Notes: a model not told the origin generated them from the letters alone. 64,000 nucleotides of DNA from Ornithodoros turicata (GCF_037126465.1 NC_088204.1:19040804-19104803), one strand, 5' to 3'; positions 12,901 through 22,960 are shown, counted from the first letter of the stretch. Numbers and translations are program-made.

Positions 12901-15900
12901 GTCCGTTTCTATGACGCAGTAAAGGTCACGTGGTCCGTGCCCCCTGAGGCCTCTCGCACCCAGAAGGTGTAACCACAGGAGTCCGCTGAAGCCACCCGCC
13001 AGAACAGACTCTGCCTCCTGCAATGCAAACAGCCGCAAAGCAATCATGAGCCGAGTTCCCGAGAGGACGGATCCTACCTTCTCGGGTCGATACTTGAGGA
13101 ACTCCCTGGGGTTGAGGCTAAGCGCTCGATCGTCGGCGCGAACGTAGTCCAAGCTCATTGCGTGTGGCAACCTCAAGGGTCTGGGGAAAAGCAGGGAAGA
13201 AGAGCGACCCATTGGCCTCAGGGACCCTGTGTCGTAGCCTCCCATGCTCAAAGCGGCCGATCCGGTCATGGCTAGGCTGCTCCTCTGTTGCTGTTCCTAA
13301 GGAGTGACGTTTTGTTTGCTTGTAGGTGACACGTGATTCTTATTACGAGCCGCTTTTCACACACACACACACACACAATCGATGTAAACGCTTTTACGTT
13401 GCATCGCTACCTTGACAGCAATGTAAACGGAACGGGAGTCATCCGTTGCGTTGATCATGATTTATGAGCGAAGGAAACCGCCACTTTGCAGTTTCCCTCT
13501 TATCTCCTTCTTGAAACGCGCGGCCTGTCATTGGTCTCCTCATACGATCTCGCGCGGTGATTGGGCGAATCGTTTGAGGAGACCAATGAGAGCCGTGATG
13601 TTACACGTAAGGTTTGTTTGCCCAGTATGGCGACATGATGCACGTGCCGCAGGATAGGACTGCGGATAATTTCGACCACCTGGGGTTCTTTTGACGTGCG
13701 CCGGAAACCTCCGACACACGGTGCTGGAAGCGCTCCCCCACATCGCTATACCGTCCTCGATCGGGTTTGAATCCGCGACCTTGAGCTCAGCAAGCCAACA
13801 CGTTACCGACTGAGCTACCGAAGCATTGTCGTCCATCTGGAGAAGGAGAGGTAAAGCGTAAACTTGTTTCGTTCGCGCATAAATATCGTACGCAGCGGAT
13901 GAATCCCGTTCCATTTGTATGACGTCACCTACCCTTGGAGAATCCGAAACTATGAAGTTTTGTGTGTTCTCAAAAATTCGCGTAGGCGTGTAATGACTGC
14001 ATTTGTACATTGCGTACTAAGTCTTTGAGAGAGGTTGACTTATATGATATGTAACAAAATAAATGTCATTTTTGGCTTTTAGTGGCACTTTAATGCATTC
14101 CTGGGCGCTAACACGTTCACCACGCGAAGTGCAAACCAAAATGTTCATTACAATGACGGATATATTAGCTAAAAATCACGACCAGAAGAGGAGACTGGCG
14201 CGGTTCCACCGCTGCTGGCGTTGCAATAGAAATTAGGTGTGAGGTCAGAAGCAGGTGATCTTCCCTCTTGGCGGACTGACTTGGAAGGAGTAAATGACGC
14301 AAGTGAGATCAAATTGCCTGTATAGGGACTGTGTCGGGCGGCGCCTCGCCCACTATTTTTGCGTGTGAACTACGTCCGCGTGGAACGCAGGATTGCAACA
14401 ATTTGGTATATTTTAAATAAAAGTCGCTCTTGAGAACTCTCCACCAAGAACTCAAAATTTTCGAGAATCTCTTCACGGTCCCTTTAAATATTGACGACGA
14501 GGGTATAGAACCTGCCATAGACGTCACCGGTAACGTTCGCGATGGGCTACCATGACTTGATGCGTGACGGCCTGGCATATTTCTCCCAGTCCGGCTCCGA
14601 TTATGACTAAAGGGATAGAGCTGAGATCATGTGTGGACGGCTCAGTGCTTGCCGTCGAGAACTAACACGTTTAGAAACCTACGAGGACTTCATGTGGATC
14701 AAGCTGCACTCCAATCCATGAAGAGCTTAGCGGGAATTGCGGACACTGAAGCCGAGGCATTGAAAGGGACTTCAATGATTCTGAAAAAAAAGGACTTACG
14801 TGTTGCCTGAGCGTATCGAGGAGGCTCTCGGCGCTGTGAGCGATGCGAGGCAGCGGACGATTGAGCATGGAGGCGTGGTGTCCCGCAATATGAGACGGGG
14901 GCCTTCCCACACGCTCGTACAAGGCCGACGTCGAGGGTGCTCGCCGCATCCAAGCGCGGTACTCGCCCGACGTGAACACGCTGGGCAGTGTGCCGCCCAT
15001 GCACGCTCCGGCTACGTAGTCACAACTACTTTCACATATACATCCCGGGGCAACAATGTGTTGTTTACCTTTAAGTCTCCTTGAGCGCGTGGCAGGGAGC
15101 TCCGGCGCAGAAAGCGCACCGTCACTGTCTTCCTGCGAGTCGCAAGCGGCTGCAGCTGCCGCACTACGATCGAATCGCACCGATTGCCTCGGCCTGCGCG
15201 TGTCCGCCAAGCCTAGTCCTAGCCCCCTTGCGCGAGGCAACGAGTTAGATCGTCCCGTGGCTGCACGAGCCGCCGCCGCCGCTGCAGCCGCCGCTGAATG
15301 TCCACCTCCCGATGGACGGAACAGCCGCACGCCGCTAGACTGCACCTGCTCGACAGACGAAGATTTGTATGCACAATAAATGTGATCACACTTATACGTG
15401 TAAGTAATGTGTATACATAAATAGGCCGTGCACAGGTTCCCCGCACCTTTCGCTTCGAGAGAGTAACACAATAATGTCATAATGTGAAATAGTGGTCAAC
15501 CGCATGCAACACTGTCTTATTACTCTACAGACCAACGCCACCTAGATGCAGAAGGCCTGCTTATTGGCTCCTCTCCCTCCTTCGCCACGTGGACATATAA
15601 AGTCAGAATTCGTCCGCTACTGCGATTAGCCGTTCTGCGAATTCAAGAACTCGCAAATGATTGCAACTAACTTGGAACCTGTAGACCCGAATATGTGAGC
15701 AAAAAGTGCAGCACGATTTCCAGAAAATCAGTTTTGAGAAAGATATGGGACCGTTTTGCGCTTTATTTAAAAGTTTATCATTTAGTACGCGGGGACGTTC
15801 AATCACTACTCGCAGACGACGGTGGGTCGTCTTCATGGCCACGACCGCTGAAAGGACGTTCGTGATTGGTTGAAAACACGAGTTGAAACCGAAGTTGAAA

Positions 15901-18900
15901 ACACGATCCTGACTCTTAGTTGTTACGTCACGTCGACGAGTAAGCAGGCTTTCTCTATCTGTAGGTGGTGTTGCTACAGACTTGTCGTTACCTCCGTGTC
16001 CGAGCAACTTTCCATGAGGGACCTTCTTCTTAGGATGCCCGGATGCACAGTCCCATAAGGTGATACCCCCATGGTGGTCTGCAGGGGTATGCCCTGCGGA
16101 GGAGGTGCGTGCCTTAGCGAAGGACGCAACGAATAGTAGCGGTCGTAGCCTCCAGGGGACTCGTCCGGATGCAGCCGCTGCTCACTCTCGGTTCGCAGCA
16201 GTCGACGTCGTCGATCGTGCTCGTCCCAGTACCTGTGCCGAGCTGTGGACGAACGCTCCGGGGGCAGCGGACGTGAGTCGCCGCCGCGGAAGGCGTGTAC
16301 CTGTCACACATTACTCGTCGTCAGCACGACCTACTAGATTATAGCGACCATGTCATAACCGGCAAACCCAATGGGCAGCCCGTCCGCACGATCCGCTAGG
16401 GGCGCTACTCATCGGCCCGCGAGATCGACATCATGATTGGACGATGGAAATTTGAATTTTGAACGCGCAGAAGCGGACGTACGACTACCGTAGCAGACGA
16501 CAGCAAAAGCTCCTATGAAAACGCGTAGGATGATGACGATAATCAACTTTAGAAAGAAGCATCTCTCGTGGTACATCCACCGCTTGTACAAAAATACTAA
16601 GATAAGCTAGAGTACAGAGTACTGTAGAAATTGAGGTAGCAATAACGGGGCCGATGAGTAGCGCCACCGCTAGCCTCCAAATGCGGCGCTGGGAAGGGGT
16701 CCGTATGATATGGTCGCTATAATCTAGTAGGTCGTGGTCGTCAGTCGCCTCATCGGTGGCGAATCTTTAGACAGGTAAGGGCATTGATGAATGTACCATG
16801 TACCTGTTCTGCGAGGCTTTCGAGCGTCTTTGGGTATCTGTAAGTCATGGCACCGGGCTGTTGCCTCACTACTCCCGGAGGATGAGCTCCCATCGTCGAG
16901 GGTACTGTGCTGTAGTAAGGGTTTTCCCGGATCCCGTTGTCAGAAGGAAGGTCGTCTTCTGGTTCTTCCATCTCTCTCTTGACGATCACTACTGGAGGTC
17001 GCTGCCTGTCCAGAGTACCCGCTGTCGCCACGGGCCCTCGGGATTTCCCGGCTACACTCTGAAATGTGAAACGGGCGTGACAGACGCAAAGCGTGTTTTA
17101 GGGTTATGATATAAAGTACACTATAACAAAAAAAAAAAGAAAGGACAGTCACGGCGCAGCAAAAGTATTGAGGATGACACAGTTTCGACACTCTTGAAGC
17201 AGAAATTCGCGGAATACGGACATCCTAGTCGACTATCACTCCGAGTGAAAGTATTCCCTCTCCTCATTATACATAAAGCGCAAGACGTAGTTCTGTGAAT
17301 CAATCTTCTGGTCGACAGACGATTTTTCTTTTATTTTTCTTTTTTTACGAACACAAGATCGAGTGTTTTGAACAGCTCAGTGTTTGAAGTATCAGTCTCT
17401 GACTGTGCGTCCTGGGCCGACCTCTAAGGGAACTGTGCCGACAAATGTCTGAAAGGAAAACCCAGGAAAAACCCCAAACAGCACAGCCGGCACCGGGAAT
17501 CACACCTGGGTACCTCCCAGTCTTGACGTGACATGGCCAGCACGCTAACCACTGAGCCACGCTGGTAGCTGGTAGCCTTTTCGTGAAACGTATGTAGTTA
17601 CGTTAGTTGCCACACACACGTGTGGCGTGATAACGGTATACCATTCTGTGCAACGGTTGTCCTGTAGAGCGTGCTTTGTCTGCATGACACCTCTACTTTG
17701 CCGTGAAACCACCTTACTCCGCCACTGACCTACTCCGCCCGCTAGGGAAGCGAGTGGTGGAAGGGTATGAACGTACCTTAGATCTTACTGCAAGCACGAG
17801 CCTGCGAGGTATAGACATGATGATGACAACATCGTCGAGGCTCATGCGACGGACGTCGACCAAGTTGACAGCGAGGATCTCGTCGCCCACCTTGAGCAGG
17901 CCCGAGTGATAGACAGCGCTCTCCAGGGCTATCCGAGAGATGAAAACGCCCTCTGTCGTGCGGGCCCCGTCGCCTTCACGGATGTACAGCCCCAAGGTCT
18001 GACCTGGCCGTTTGATGATCTCCACGAAGCAACTGCCAGGTGGGTAACGGCGGGCTGCGTCCGCGCCCGCGCGTCCCAGGGACCTGCGGACGTTCAGGTC
18101 GCCCGACGGTTAATTTTCCGTCCCGTTGTTTAGGTCTCCAATGTTGACATAGGTTCACTGTATATACGGGCTGTTCCAACTAAAGTGTGAAGCCAGATTT
18201 TTTTAATAATAAAAAATAAATGAGGACGGAGCGCTCTGTGCGAATGCACCCACTGAGTGGTGTCAGCAATCCTTAGCGTATAGTTGCCAGCATTCTTGTT
18301 TCACCGTGCATAATTAATTAGCTTTGACTAGTTATGTGACTTTTAAAATACTATTGGTTTAAGGGCCGATGTGTCAATTGTAAAGTTGCAGAGCGCATCG
18401 AGAAAAACACTCGACTGATGTGTTTGTAACAAGGTATGCTTTGTGTGGAATTTTTAAATTTCATTCAGTCTAGAAAGAAAGCCCACGAAACTGATTGCTG
18501 TCTTGTAGTCCGCGGGAGGCAGAAAGGGAGAGGAAGAAAGCGTGATGTGATACGCTGTAATTTGTCAACTGTGGCAAAATCCTGGGTAAAAACGCCACTC
18601 TGAGTTAATGGTTCAGCTTTTTGCCGATTGCTGCGTTTTCTCTTTCTTGTTTTCTGGTTAGCATGAAATTAAACTAAAATTAAATTAAACAGTTCGTATT
18701 AAATTTCGCTGTCGCTCGCACCGTTTCGAAACGGTACTTCGCCAGGTGACTCCCGAGTGGTGACACGCATCGACCACGTAGGTATATCTGCGTCACGTCT
18801 GAGTCTCGTCACGGCGAGAAGGACGACGTAAAAGGAGAAGAAAGAACGTACCTCGGGTCTAGCGGTCGAACGATGGTCTCTCCACGCTTTTCGAGTGCCT

Positions 18901-19111
18901 CCAGATGCGAGGGGTCGTACTGCCTCTCGACGGCCTCAATTTGCCTGAAGACCTCGGTGGAGATTCCGCTGACTTTTCTGAAGTCTCCTTGGATGACCAT
19001 TTCGGGCATGGCGGGCACTCCCGGGGGCAGCCGAGGCCGGCCGCCCCGCCCCACTGCGAACGTCTCGCTGCCCCCCTCCACTCCCACAGCGAGCTCACCC
19101 TCGTGCGTCTC
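6771..19111 (-). CDS. syd-1: Syd-1 / RhoGAP100F-like synaptic scaffold (PDZ-C2-RhoGAP), partial
   Basis: Eight exons join with perfect GT..AG borders and matching phases: 19111-18852, 18083-17777, 17058-16804, 15345-14800, 13296-12841, 11133-10662, 8381-8221 and 6969-6771, giving about 885 codons. Domain order is a short N-terminal segment, PDZ (about residues 105-189), a basic Ser/Pro-rich linker with alanine runs, C2 (about 563-675) and RhoGAP (about 695 to the end). PDZ followed by C2 and RhoGAP is the layout of invertebrate Syd-1; vertebrate SYDE1/2 lack the PDZ. Family members are presynaptic assembly proteins acting at the membrane near neurexin and liprin-alpha. Neither the start codon nor the stop was found: the first exon opens in phase 0 after a good acceptor, and the last ends in phase 1 at a good donor (GAG/GTAAGT). 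Introns are 0.7-2 kb and full of transposon remnants. The family assignment is firm; the 5' and 3' ends are open. Confidence 0.9.
7162..7573. mobile_element. 412-bp hAT-like MITE, copy 1 (syd-1 intron)
   Basis: Terminal inverted repeats begin CACGACCTACTAGATTATA and extend about 33 bases. The element is flanked by a perfect 8-bp duplication GGTACCAC (7,154-7,161 and 7,574-7,581). An 8-bp target duplication points to the hAT superfamily. There is no transposase. The same element lies at 16,325-16,736 in the opposite orientation. Confidence 0.9.
8221..8381 (-). CDS. syd-1: syd-1 exon g (RhoGAP core)
   Basis: The acceptor TCCTCATAG/GCC finishes the codon opened by exon f. The donor is CGG/GTCAGT, a weaker but acceptable site, and it leaves phase 0. 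It encodes the conserved RhoGAP helix 'LVKDYLRELPEPLFTKGLF' (the K..LR.LPEPL signature) and continues through 'DDPDGNAKLMFSILDCLPK'. Length is 161 bases. Confidence 0.93.
8430..9260. repeat. Degenerate AGTACTT-rich element
   Basis: 'AAGTAC' and 'GTACTTT' repeats sit at both sides (8,490-8,600 and 8,995-9,250), as in the hAT-like element at 55,322. The ends are worn: 'CAGTCATGGGGAGC' on the left and 'GTACTTTGCCGGTCACTT' on the right. Target duplication not resolved. Confidence 0.5.
9770..9839 (+). repeat. tRNA-like sequence (Ser-GGA-like), SINE head or tRNA pseudogene
   Basis: A box A-like 'TGGCGTAACTGTTAGCAT', an anticodon stem TCCGA/TCGGA around the loop TTGGAAA, and a box B-like 'GTGTTCGACTCCC' are present. 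The T-stem pairs poorly and the acceptor stem is not closed, so a working tRNA is unlikely. Confidence 0.5.
10016..10257. repeat. Palindromic MITE, TA-target family (syd-1 intron)
   Basis: From TACACTCTTAAAAATTAACT to TTTTTAAGAGTGTA. It lies 400 bases downstream of exon f. The left arm has a short internal deletion relative to the right: GGAGGCGTAC is missing before the centre. Confidence 0.88.
10662..11133 (-). CDS. syd-1: syd-1 exon f (C2 second half, RhoGAP start)
   Basis: The acceptor is CGTCCAG/GTG (phase 0) and the donor ACGA/GTAAGT (phase 1). It completes the C2 domain ('VSFLLYSWDPQSRHKLCYKG', then 'LALRLEPRGALYLKLRYRD') and begins RhoGAP. The RhoGAP part has 'GILPLVVQRCVQQVEARGLD' and the arginine-finger motif 'GIYRLSG', so the catalytic arginine is present. 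The exon ends 'HVPDINVVT', the point where SYDE-type RhoGAP domains continue into the 'LVKDYLRELPEPL' helix of the next exon. Confidence 0.93.
11291..11355. repeat. Perfect-stem hairpin
   Basis: CACGTGACGGAGAATAGCGA.. on the left pairs with ..TCGCTCTTCTCCGTCACGTG on the right (about 25 pairs, 15-base loop). It sits beside a 'TGCGTTAGCATTAGA' transposon-end fragment at 11,211. Confidence 0.7.
11660..11990. repeat. ACACC/GGTGT-rich repeat
   Basis: Alternating 'ACACC' and 'GGTGTAA' units with A/T runs. The same composition and motifs ('GGTGTAAA', 'TTACACCC') build the element at 24,749-25,695, so this is likely a member of that family in reverse or partial form. Confidence 0.45.
12296..12710. 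mobile_element. 415-bp hAT-like element, CAGTGA.GGG ends
   Basis: Ends CAGTGAAGGGGAGTACTTGA and GTACTTTGCCCATCACTG match the ends of the larger element at 55,322. The flanking 8-mers ATCTTAGT and ATCCTACC differ at three positions, consistent with an old duplication. Located in the syd-1 intron between exons e and f. Confidence 0.65.
12841..13296 (-). CDS. syd-1: syd-1 exon e (linker and first half of C2)
   Basis: The acceptor CCTTAG/GAAC and donor GACGAG/GTACGA give 152 codons, phase 0 to 0. The first two thirds is a Ser/Arg/Leu linker. The last 45 codons start the C2 domain, with 'GLLWLHLLGARGL' as strand 1 and 'DLYCVIETDRAHKARTVVRS' following. An alternative acceptor 12 bases downstream (CAACAG) keeps the same phase, so the exon start may be four codons later. 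Confidence 0.85.
13633..13828 (-). mobile_element. tRNA-derived SINE, Ruka-like
   Basis: Read on the minus strand it has a tRNA head ('GGTAGCTCAGTCGGTAACGT', then 'GGATTCAAACCCGATCG') followed by the body 'CGGCGCACGTCAAAAGAACC', 'CCAGGTGGTCGAAATTATCC'. That head-plus-body form is the one known from tick Ruka SINEs. It lies upstream of syd-1 exon e, inside the intron. Confidence 0.75.
14800..15345 (-). CDS. syd-1: syd-1 exon d (polyalanine, SNSLPR linker)
   Basis: The acceptor is GAGCAG/GTGC and the donor CAC/GTAAGT; 182 codons, phase 0 to 0. It contains a run of nine alanines, a second run of six, and a basic 'GRSNSLPRARGLGLGLADTR' motif, a likely phosphorylation or 14-3-3-type site (inference). 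The C-terminal half is Ser/His/Arg rich. A possible internal splice exists: a donor-like AAAG/GTAAAC at about 15,068 and an acceptor-like TAG at about 15,014 would remove a segment of about 55 bases. Because the frame is open straight through, I annotate one exon and flag the alternative. Confidence 0.8.
16325..16736. mobile_element. 412-bp hAT-like MITE, copy 2 (syd-1 intron)
   Basis: Same ends, exactly the same length and inverted internal sequence relative to the copy at 7,162. The perfect 8-bp duplication here is GTCGTCAG (16,317-16,324 and 16,737-16,744). Intact ends in both copies suggest fairly recent activity of an autonomous partner elsewhere. Confidence 0.9.
16804..17058 (-). CDS. 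syd-1: syd-1 exon c (linker)
   Basis: A clear acceptor (CACATTTCAG/AGTG) and donor (CAG/GTACAT) enclose 85 codons, phase 0 to phase 0, joining exactly to exons b and d. The sequence is a low-complexity linker: basic and Thr/Arg/Pro-rich first, then an acidic 'KREMEEPEDDLPSDNGIREN' patch, then 'MTYRYPKTLESLAEQ'. No named domain. The frame assignment rests on phase continuity and on the two flanking domain exons. Confidence 0.85.
17402..17576 (-). mobile_element. tRNA-derived SINE, 'CCGACTTCTAAGGG' family
   Basis: Minus-strand tRNA head 'GTGGCTCAGTGGTTAGCGTG' and 'GTGATTCCCGGTGCC' run into a body containing 'TTTTTCCTGGGTTTTCC' and 'GTCGGCCCAGGACGCAC'. The same body recurs at 25,755-25,990, 29,147-29,262, 29,316-29,465, 45,552-45,690, 46,205-46,325 and 58,137-58,215. 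Where the 3' end is present it closes with a (CCACCA)n run. Confidence 0.75.
17777..18083 (-). CDS. syd-1: syd-1 exon b (PDZ domain)
   Basis: The acceptor CCGCAG/GTCC supplies one base that completes the codon left open by exon a; the donor is AAG/GTACGT, phase 0. An in-frame stop lies just upstream of the acceptor, so this must be an internal exon. It encodes a PDZ domain: 'FVEIIKRPGQTLGLYIREG' is the first strand and carboxylate-binding loop (here QTLGLYI in the GLGF position), and 'HSGLLKVGDEILAVNLVDV' is the typical core. PDZ domains bind C-terminal tails; in Drosophila Syd-1 this domain is reported to contact neurexin. Confidence 0.93.
18852..19111 (-). CDS. syd-1: syd-1 exon a (N-terminal segment before PDZ)
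   Basis: The acceptor is a pyrimidine tract ending CTTCCAG/GAG and the donor is GAG/GTACGT. It enters in phase 0, leaves in phase 2, and encodes 86 codons plus two bases. It contains a Gly/Arg/Pro stretch, then an acidic segment with 'VFRQIEAVERQYDPSHLEAL'. The reading frame stays open upstream of the acceptor to an in-frame ATG at 19318, so an alternative start in the retained upstream sequence is possible. The acceptor is much the better reading. Confidence 0.75.
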
Positions 19112-19800
19112 CTGGAAGGTGAGAAAAACGTCATTGCTTTCTGCTTCCACGCATGCGCGGGCGCTCAGTGTCGTGCCTTTTCGTGCACGACGTTGACGTT
19201 GCTTAACGTTCGTGACGACGTTGCTTAAACGATGTGGCGTAGTCATTAAGAGTCCGCCAGTCACGACCGTGCTTTCGGCGTCAGTACATATGGAAACGAT
19301 CTGCCGCATGGTCAGCAACTGCTGGACAAGGAAAGCCTTTGTTTCAAATCATCTGCGACGATTGGCTGAAGCAGTATGACATCGAGCCTCTATATATCCA
19401 CGTAGCAAAGGAGTGAGATGAGGTATTATGCGAGCCTTCTGTGTCTAGGTGGCGCTGGCACTATATATAGCTGTGGGGAATACCCCGCTGCACGACCACA
19501 AGATATTCTGTTGCAGACGACAAGAAAAGACGCAGACGGTGTCGTCTGCTAAGTGCGCACTATGCCGTCCATGTTTATATGTTTAGGGAATAGCCATACT
19601 CGGTGGAAGTTCCGCTACTCTATTTCTTATTTTCTCCGATCGCAACCACGTGGCCGTAGTCATGGAAACCAGCCTCCTTAGTCTCACAGACAGCCTCTCG
19701 CAGGTTATGCGAAGGAAATCAGATGCACGGCGGCGATTCACTGAAGCAAACGACAACCGCGACGTTAAAGCTTCGCCCATTTCCACAGAACTCGTGCTGG
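18860..19800. other. Region upstream of syd-1 exon a
   Basis: Beyond 19,111 no further in-phase exon was found up to 20,981. A 'CAGACGAC..GTCGTCTGCTAA' inverted motif at 19,515-19,550 is shared with 9,520-9,570. The minus-strand open frame at 19,583-19,786 has no recognisable similarity. Confidence 0.4.
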
Positions 19801-19944
19801 GATCCTAATATATACATATATATATATAGGGTGAGGTAAAAGGATTATCAAACGGCCACGAAGTTTTACAGAAGTTCAAAAAAAGACGCGGAAACAGATT
19901 TTAGGGAAGTTACAAACACTAGTGTATTACATAGGGAGACGTTA

Positions 19945-20047
19945 AAAAGTAAAATGGGCAAGGGGTCGACGTTTCGACAGTGGCACTGTCGAAACGTCGA
20001 CTCCTTGCCCATTTTACTTTTATATACTTTTATACTATACTTTTTTA

Positions 20048-20093
<46 letters not shown>

Positions 20094-20095
20094 TA
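19945..20095. repeat. Hairpin with (TA)n tail
   Basis: AAAATGGGCAAGGGGTCGAC..CAGTG pairs with CACTG..GTCGACTCCTTGCCCATTTT at 19,945-20,022 (about 38 bases per arm, no loop, one mismatch). A (TA)n run follows at about 20,045-20,090. Confidence 0.8.
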
Positions 20096-20981
20096 AGAAA
20101 TCCTTAGCCACAGCTTTGCATTACGCGCAAGCTGGAAGTTAGCGAAGTGTACAGCTGCAGCACGTGTATAAAACAGTGAGAAAGCTATGCCAAAGAAAGC
20201 TAAAAAATAATTCTAGCACGAGTTTTGCGCAAACACGCCAAGCCAGCTCAAATTTATGCCAAACAAAGCCTGCTAGAAACCAGATCTCCTTTCTTCATTA
20301 CGTGACGAATGAAGTTCGGGTGTCACCCGCTGCAGCAAATTATCCTACCGGAAATTTAACGCCTCTCGTGCAATTCCAATAAGGGAAAGCCTGCTGTCGT
20401 CGAGACAAAACCATTTCATTTTCCGTACGGTCCCCAGTCTCTAGCACAAACTATAGTTGCCGTAGTGTGCCCTTCTATACAGATACATGAAGTACAGCTT
20501 TACTTCCTCATCTATCCTCTTTTCTCTTTCCAAATTTATTCCTCCTCGCGTTTCCTCGCGCCGACTTTCCGGAAACTATGTCAAGTTGGCTTCCTCACAT
20601 GCATTACTGCTATCAGGCGAAGCCAACTGTTTAGAAGGTGTCCATAAATTCTGACCGTAATTAATCAATTAAAATGCTCTAACCACGTTTATAAGTTACC
20701 TTGTAAAGAAGAAACGTTAATTTCTTAGCGTTTGAGGCTTACGTGTGTGTGTCGTCCCTAATAATTGTGGTCTGCCTCGTCCAATTCTTGTTGTTTACGT
20801 CGTTAAGTAATGTTTGTTTGGTGATTTTTGTTTTTACTTCGGCATCACGATAGCGTCTACAAAAAGTAGAAGGCGCTATTCACTTTACGAAAATGCTGGC
20901 CGGCCTGCGCCGCTCCAGTTCGGTACGAAGTATTTCCCCTATGTAGGGCTCCTACACGTAGGGTGAGCTTGGGACGTGTAC

Positions 20982-21114
20982 CTTCTTGCGTCCGCAGCAG
21001 AGCATCCTTGTGGAAATGATATGCTTGACCTTTTCTCGCAGCCGCGGTGGTTGTCCAATCGAGCTCATGTGTGCTGGGGTGCGGCAGGTACTCCGGGGTC
21101 AGACTCTGCACCTC
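20982..21114 (-). CDS. Putative coding exon, perhaps a further 5' exon of syd-1
   Basis: A long (CT)n tract and CCGCTAG acceptor precede 133 bases with one open frame (44 codons plus one base; the other two frames have stops), followed by donor GAAG/GTACAC. The product reads like a conserved protein: 'SLTPEYLPHPSTHELDWTTT', then 'HFHKDALLRTQE'. It lies 1.9 kb upstream of syd-1 exon a on the same strand. It ends in phase 1 while exon a starts in phase 0, so a joining exon would be needed. I do not recognise the sequence; it could belong to another transcript. Confidence 0.45.
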
Positions 21115-22156
21115 CTAGCGGTAAAAAAGAGAGAGAGAGAGAGAAAAAAAAACACTTTGGTTAACCCCATTAAGAGAATACTCAAGAAAATGATATTTTT
21201 GCATAGATTTAGGTCAGCACTTATCCACCCGTCCAGCAATTCGTGGTACACAGACATGTGGCACCATCTGTCCTCTCTCCCTCCCTGTACTACATTGTGT
21301 TTAGTCGTGTATATGTGTCTATACTATACATATATACTTATGCGTGTCCTCACTCCACTTTGTACCTGTAGAAGGGTGGTGGTGGTGGTTAAAATGTTTG
21401 TACCCTTGTTTATTTAGTGCAATTGAAAGAGGCCAGTAAAGTTGTTGAAGGGCAATCTCACAAAATGAGTTCATTCAATGGCGCCATCCCTCAGGACTAT
21501 AACATCATTATTTTCGTCCCAGTCACACACATAGTTTTTGAGAAAATCAAACTATAAAACTGCGGTCAACGCTGCGCCGAAGTAGACACCAACTTCGCAT
21601 TGTCCGACGGCGCAAAACTACATTGCATGCACATAACACTGGGTCTACAACAGCTACGTAAGCTACGTCTATATCTAGTCTATACGACGCGTCGCGCGGA
21701 AGCCAAAATTACAACAAAAGGTGCTGGATACATGGGCGCCAGTGTTGCCCTCTAAAATCAGGGTTGTCCCATAGCGTGCCCCCGACCAACTTTATCGCAA
21801 ATTTCATAACAAATTAAAAAAATCTAGATTTTTATAGCGACATATCGCATGTGGACTATGTTGCGATGTAGTATTTATAGGCAACGAGCTCTTAAATGAA
21901 ACCAAACGTTTAAACTGCTTGCTTGTTCCCTTTTACAGTGCCTTTCATTAATTAGTATTATTATTAAAATAATATAATACAATATATATTAAAATTAATT
22001 AATAATAAGGGCATTATTAATTATGTCCTGCATAATTGTCACATAAAAGGAAGTTTTCAACAAATCAGGGGAGACAACGATATCATTCGAGACGGTGGTT
22101 GGTTAGGAGGTGAAGTTACTGCCATTCCGTTTAATGCCTTAAGTTTGCCGTGCGGC

Positions 22157-22337
22157 TACACTCTCAAAAATTAACTGCACCGCATAGCACTCTCCTAGCC
22201 AACCATCATCTCGAATGACATCATCCTCTCCCCTGATTTGTTGAAACCGGGAGGAGTACGCCTTTTTTGTGACAATTATGAACAGCATAAGTCTATAAAA
22301 AAAAAGGCGTACGCCTCCCGTTTTCAACAAATCAGGA
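22157..22337. repeat. Truncated TA-target MITE
   Basis: It begins TACACTCTCAAAAATTAACT and is lost after 'TTCAACAAATCAGG'. A half of the ACCCTAGTCAGAC-type variant abuts it on the left (22,040-22,156). Confidence 0.75.
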
Positions 22338-22611
22338 AAGGCCTCGCGGAAACACCACTCTAGTGCACCTCCGCCCCATCAGTATCGGTCATCCTGCCTA
22401 TGCCACACTTTAAAATCGTCAATTTTCTTGTCCCTTGTTTGTTCTTTTTGGATATAGTCGTGACGATGCCCATTTGAGTTCGGCCAACAACGGCAAGCTA
22501 CTTCGACACCCTTCCCCCCCCCCCACCTCATTTTTAAGAGTGTAGGGTATAACCCTCTGTTGCGTATTAGGTATAATTTCCAAGACCGACTGTTTTACGC
22601 TCTCTTGATAA

Positions 22612-22960
22612 GTCTTAAATGAGTTTCACCACATAGCACGCTCCTATCCAACCATCATCCCGAATGACAACGTTCTCGCACCTGATTTGTTGAAAACGGG
22701 AGGCGGAGCCTATTTTGTTCCCATTATGCACGCGCATAATCCGAACAAAAGAGGCCCCACCTCCCAGTGCACCTCTCATCCACAGTGCACCTTCATCCTA
22801 TCAGTATCGTTCGTCCTGCCTATGCCTCACCTTTGAACTCATCAACTCTTCTCTTTCTTTCTTTCTTTTTCTTTTTTTTTGCTATAGTCGTGACGATGCC
22901 CACTCGTGTGCGGCCAACAACAGCAAGCTACTTCGACACCCCCTCATTCCTAAGAGTGTA
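22612..22960. repeat. MITE with right arm replaced by SINE-like segment
   Basis: The left arm is normal (ACCACATAGCACGCTCC.., GTTGAAAACGGGAGG). After the centre it changes to 'CACCTTCATCCTATCAGTAT', a pyrimidine tract and 'TATAGTCGTGACGATGCCCA', then ends CTAAGAGTGTA. The replacing segment resembles the tail of the CCGACTTC SINE. A partial sister lies at 22,375-22,545. Confidence 0.65.

Noticed and set aside
13740..13828. Functional tRNA gene on the minus strand
   Set aside because: It is directly continuous with a SINE body, and the anticodon stem is mispaired.
20045..20090. Replication origin or matrix-attachment site suggested by the (TA)n run
   Set aside because: It is a simple microsatellite adjoining a hairpin element; nothing else supports a functional site.
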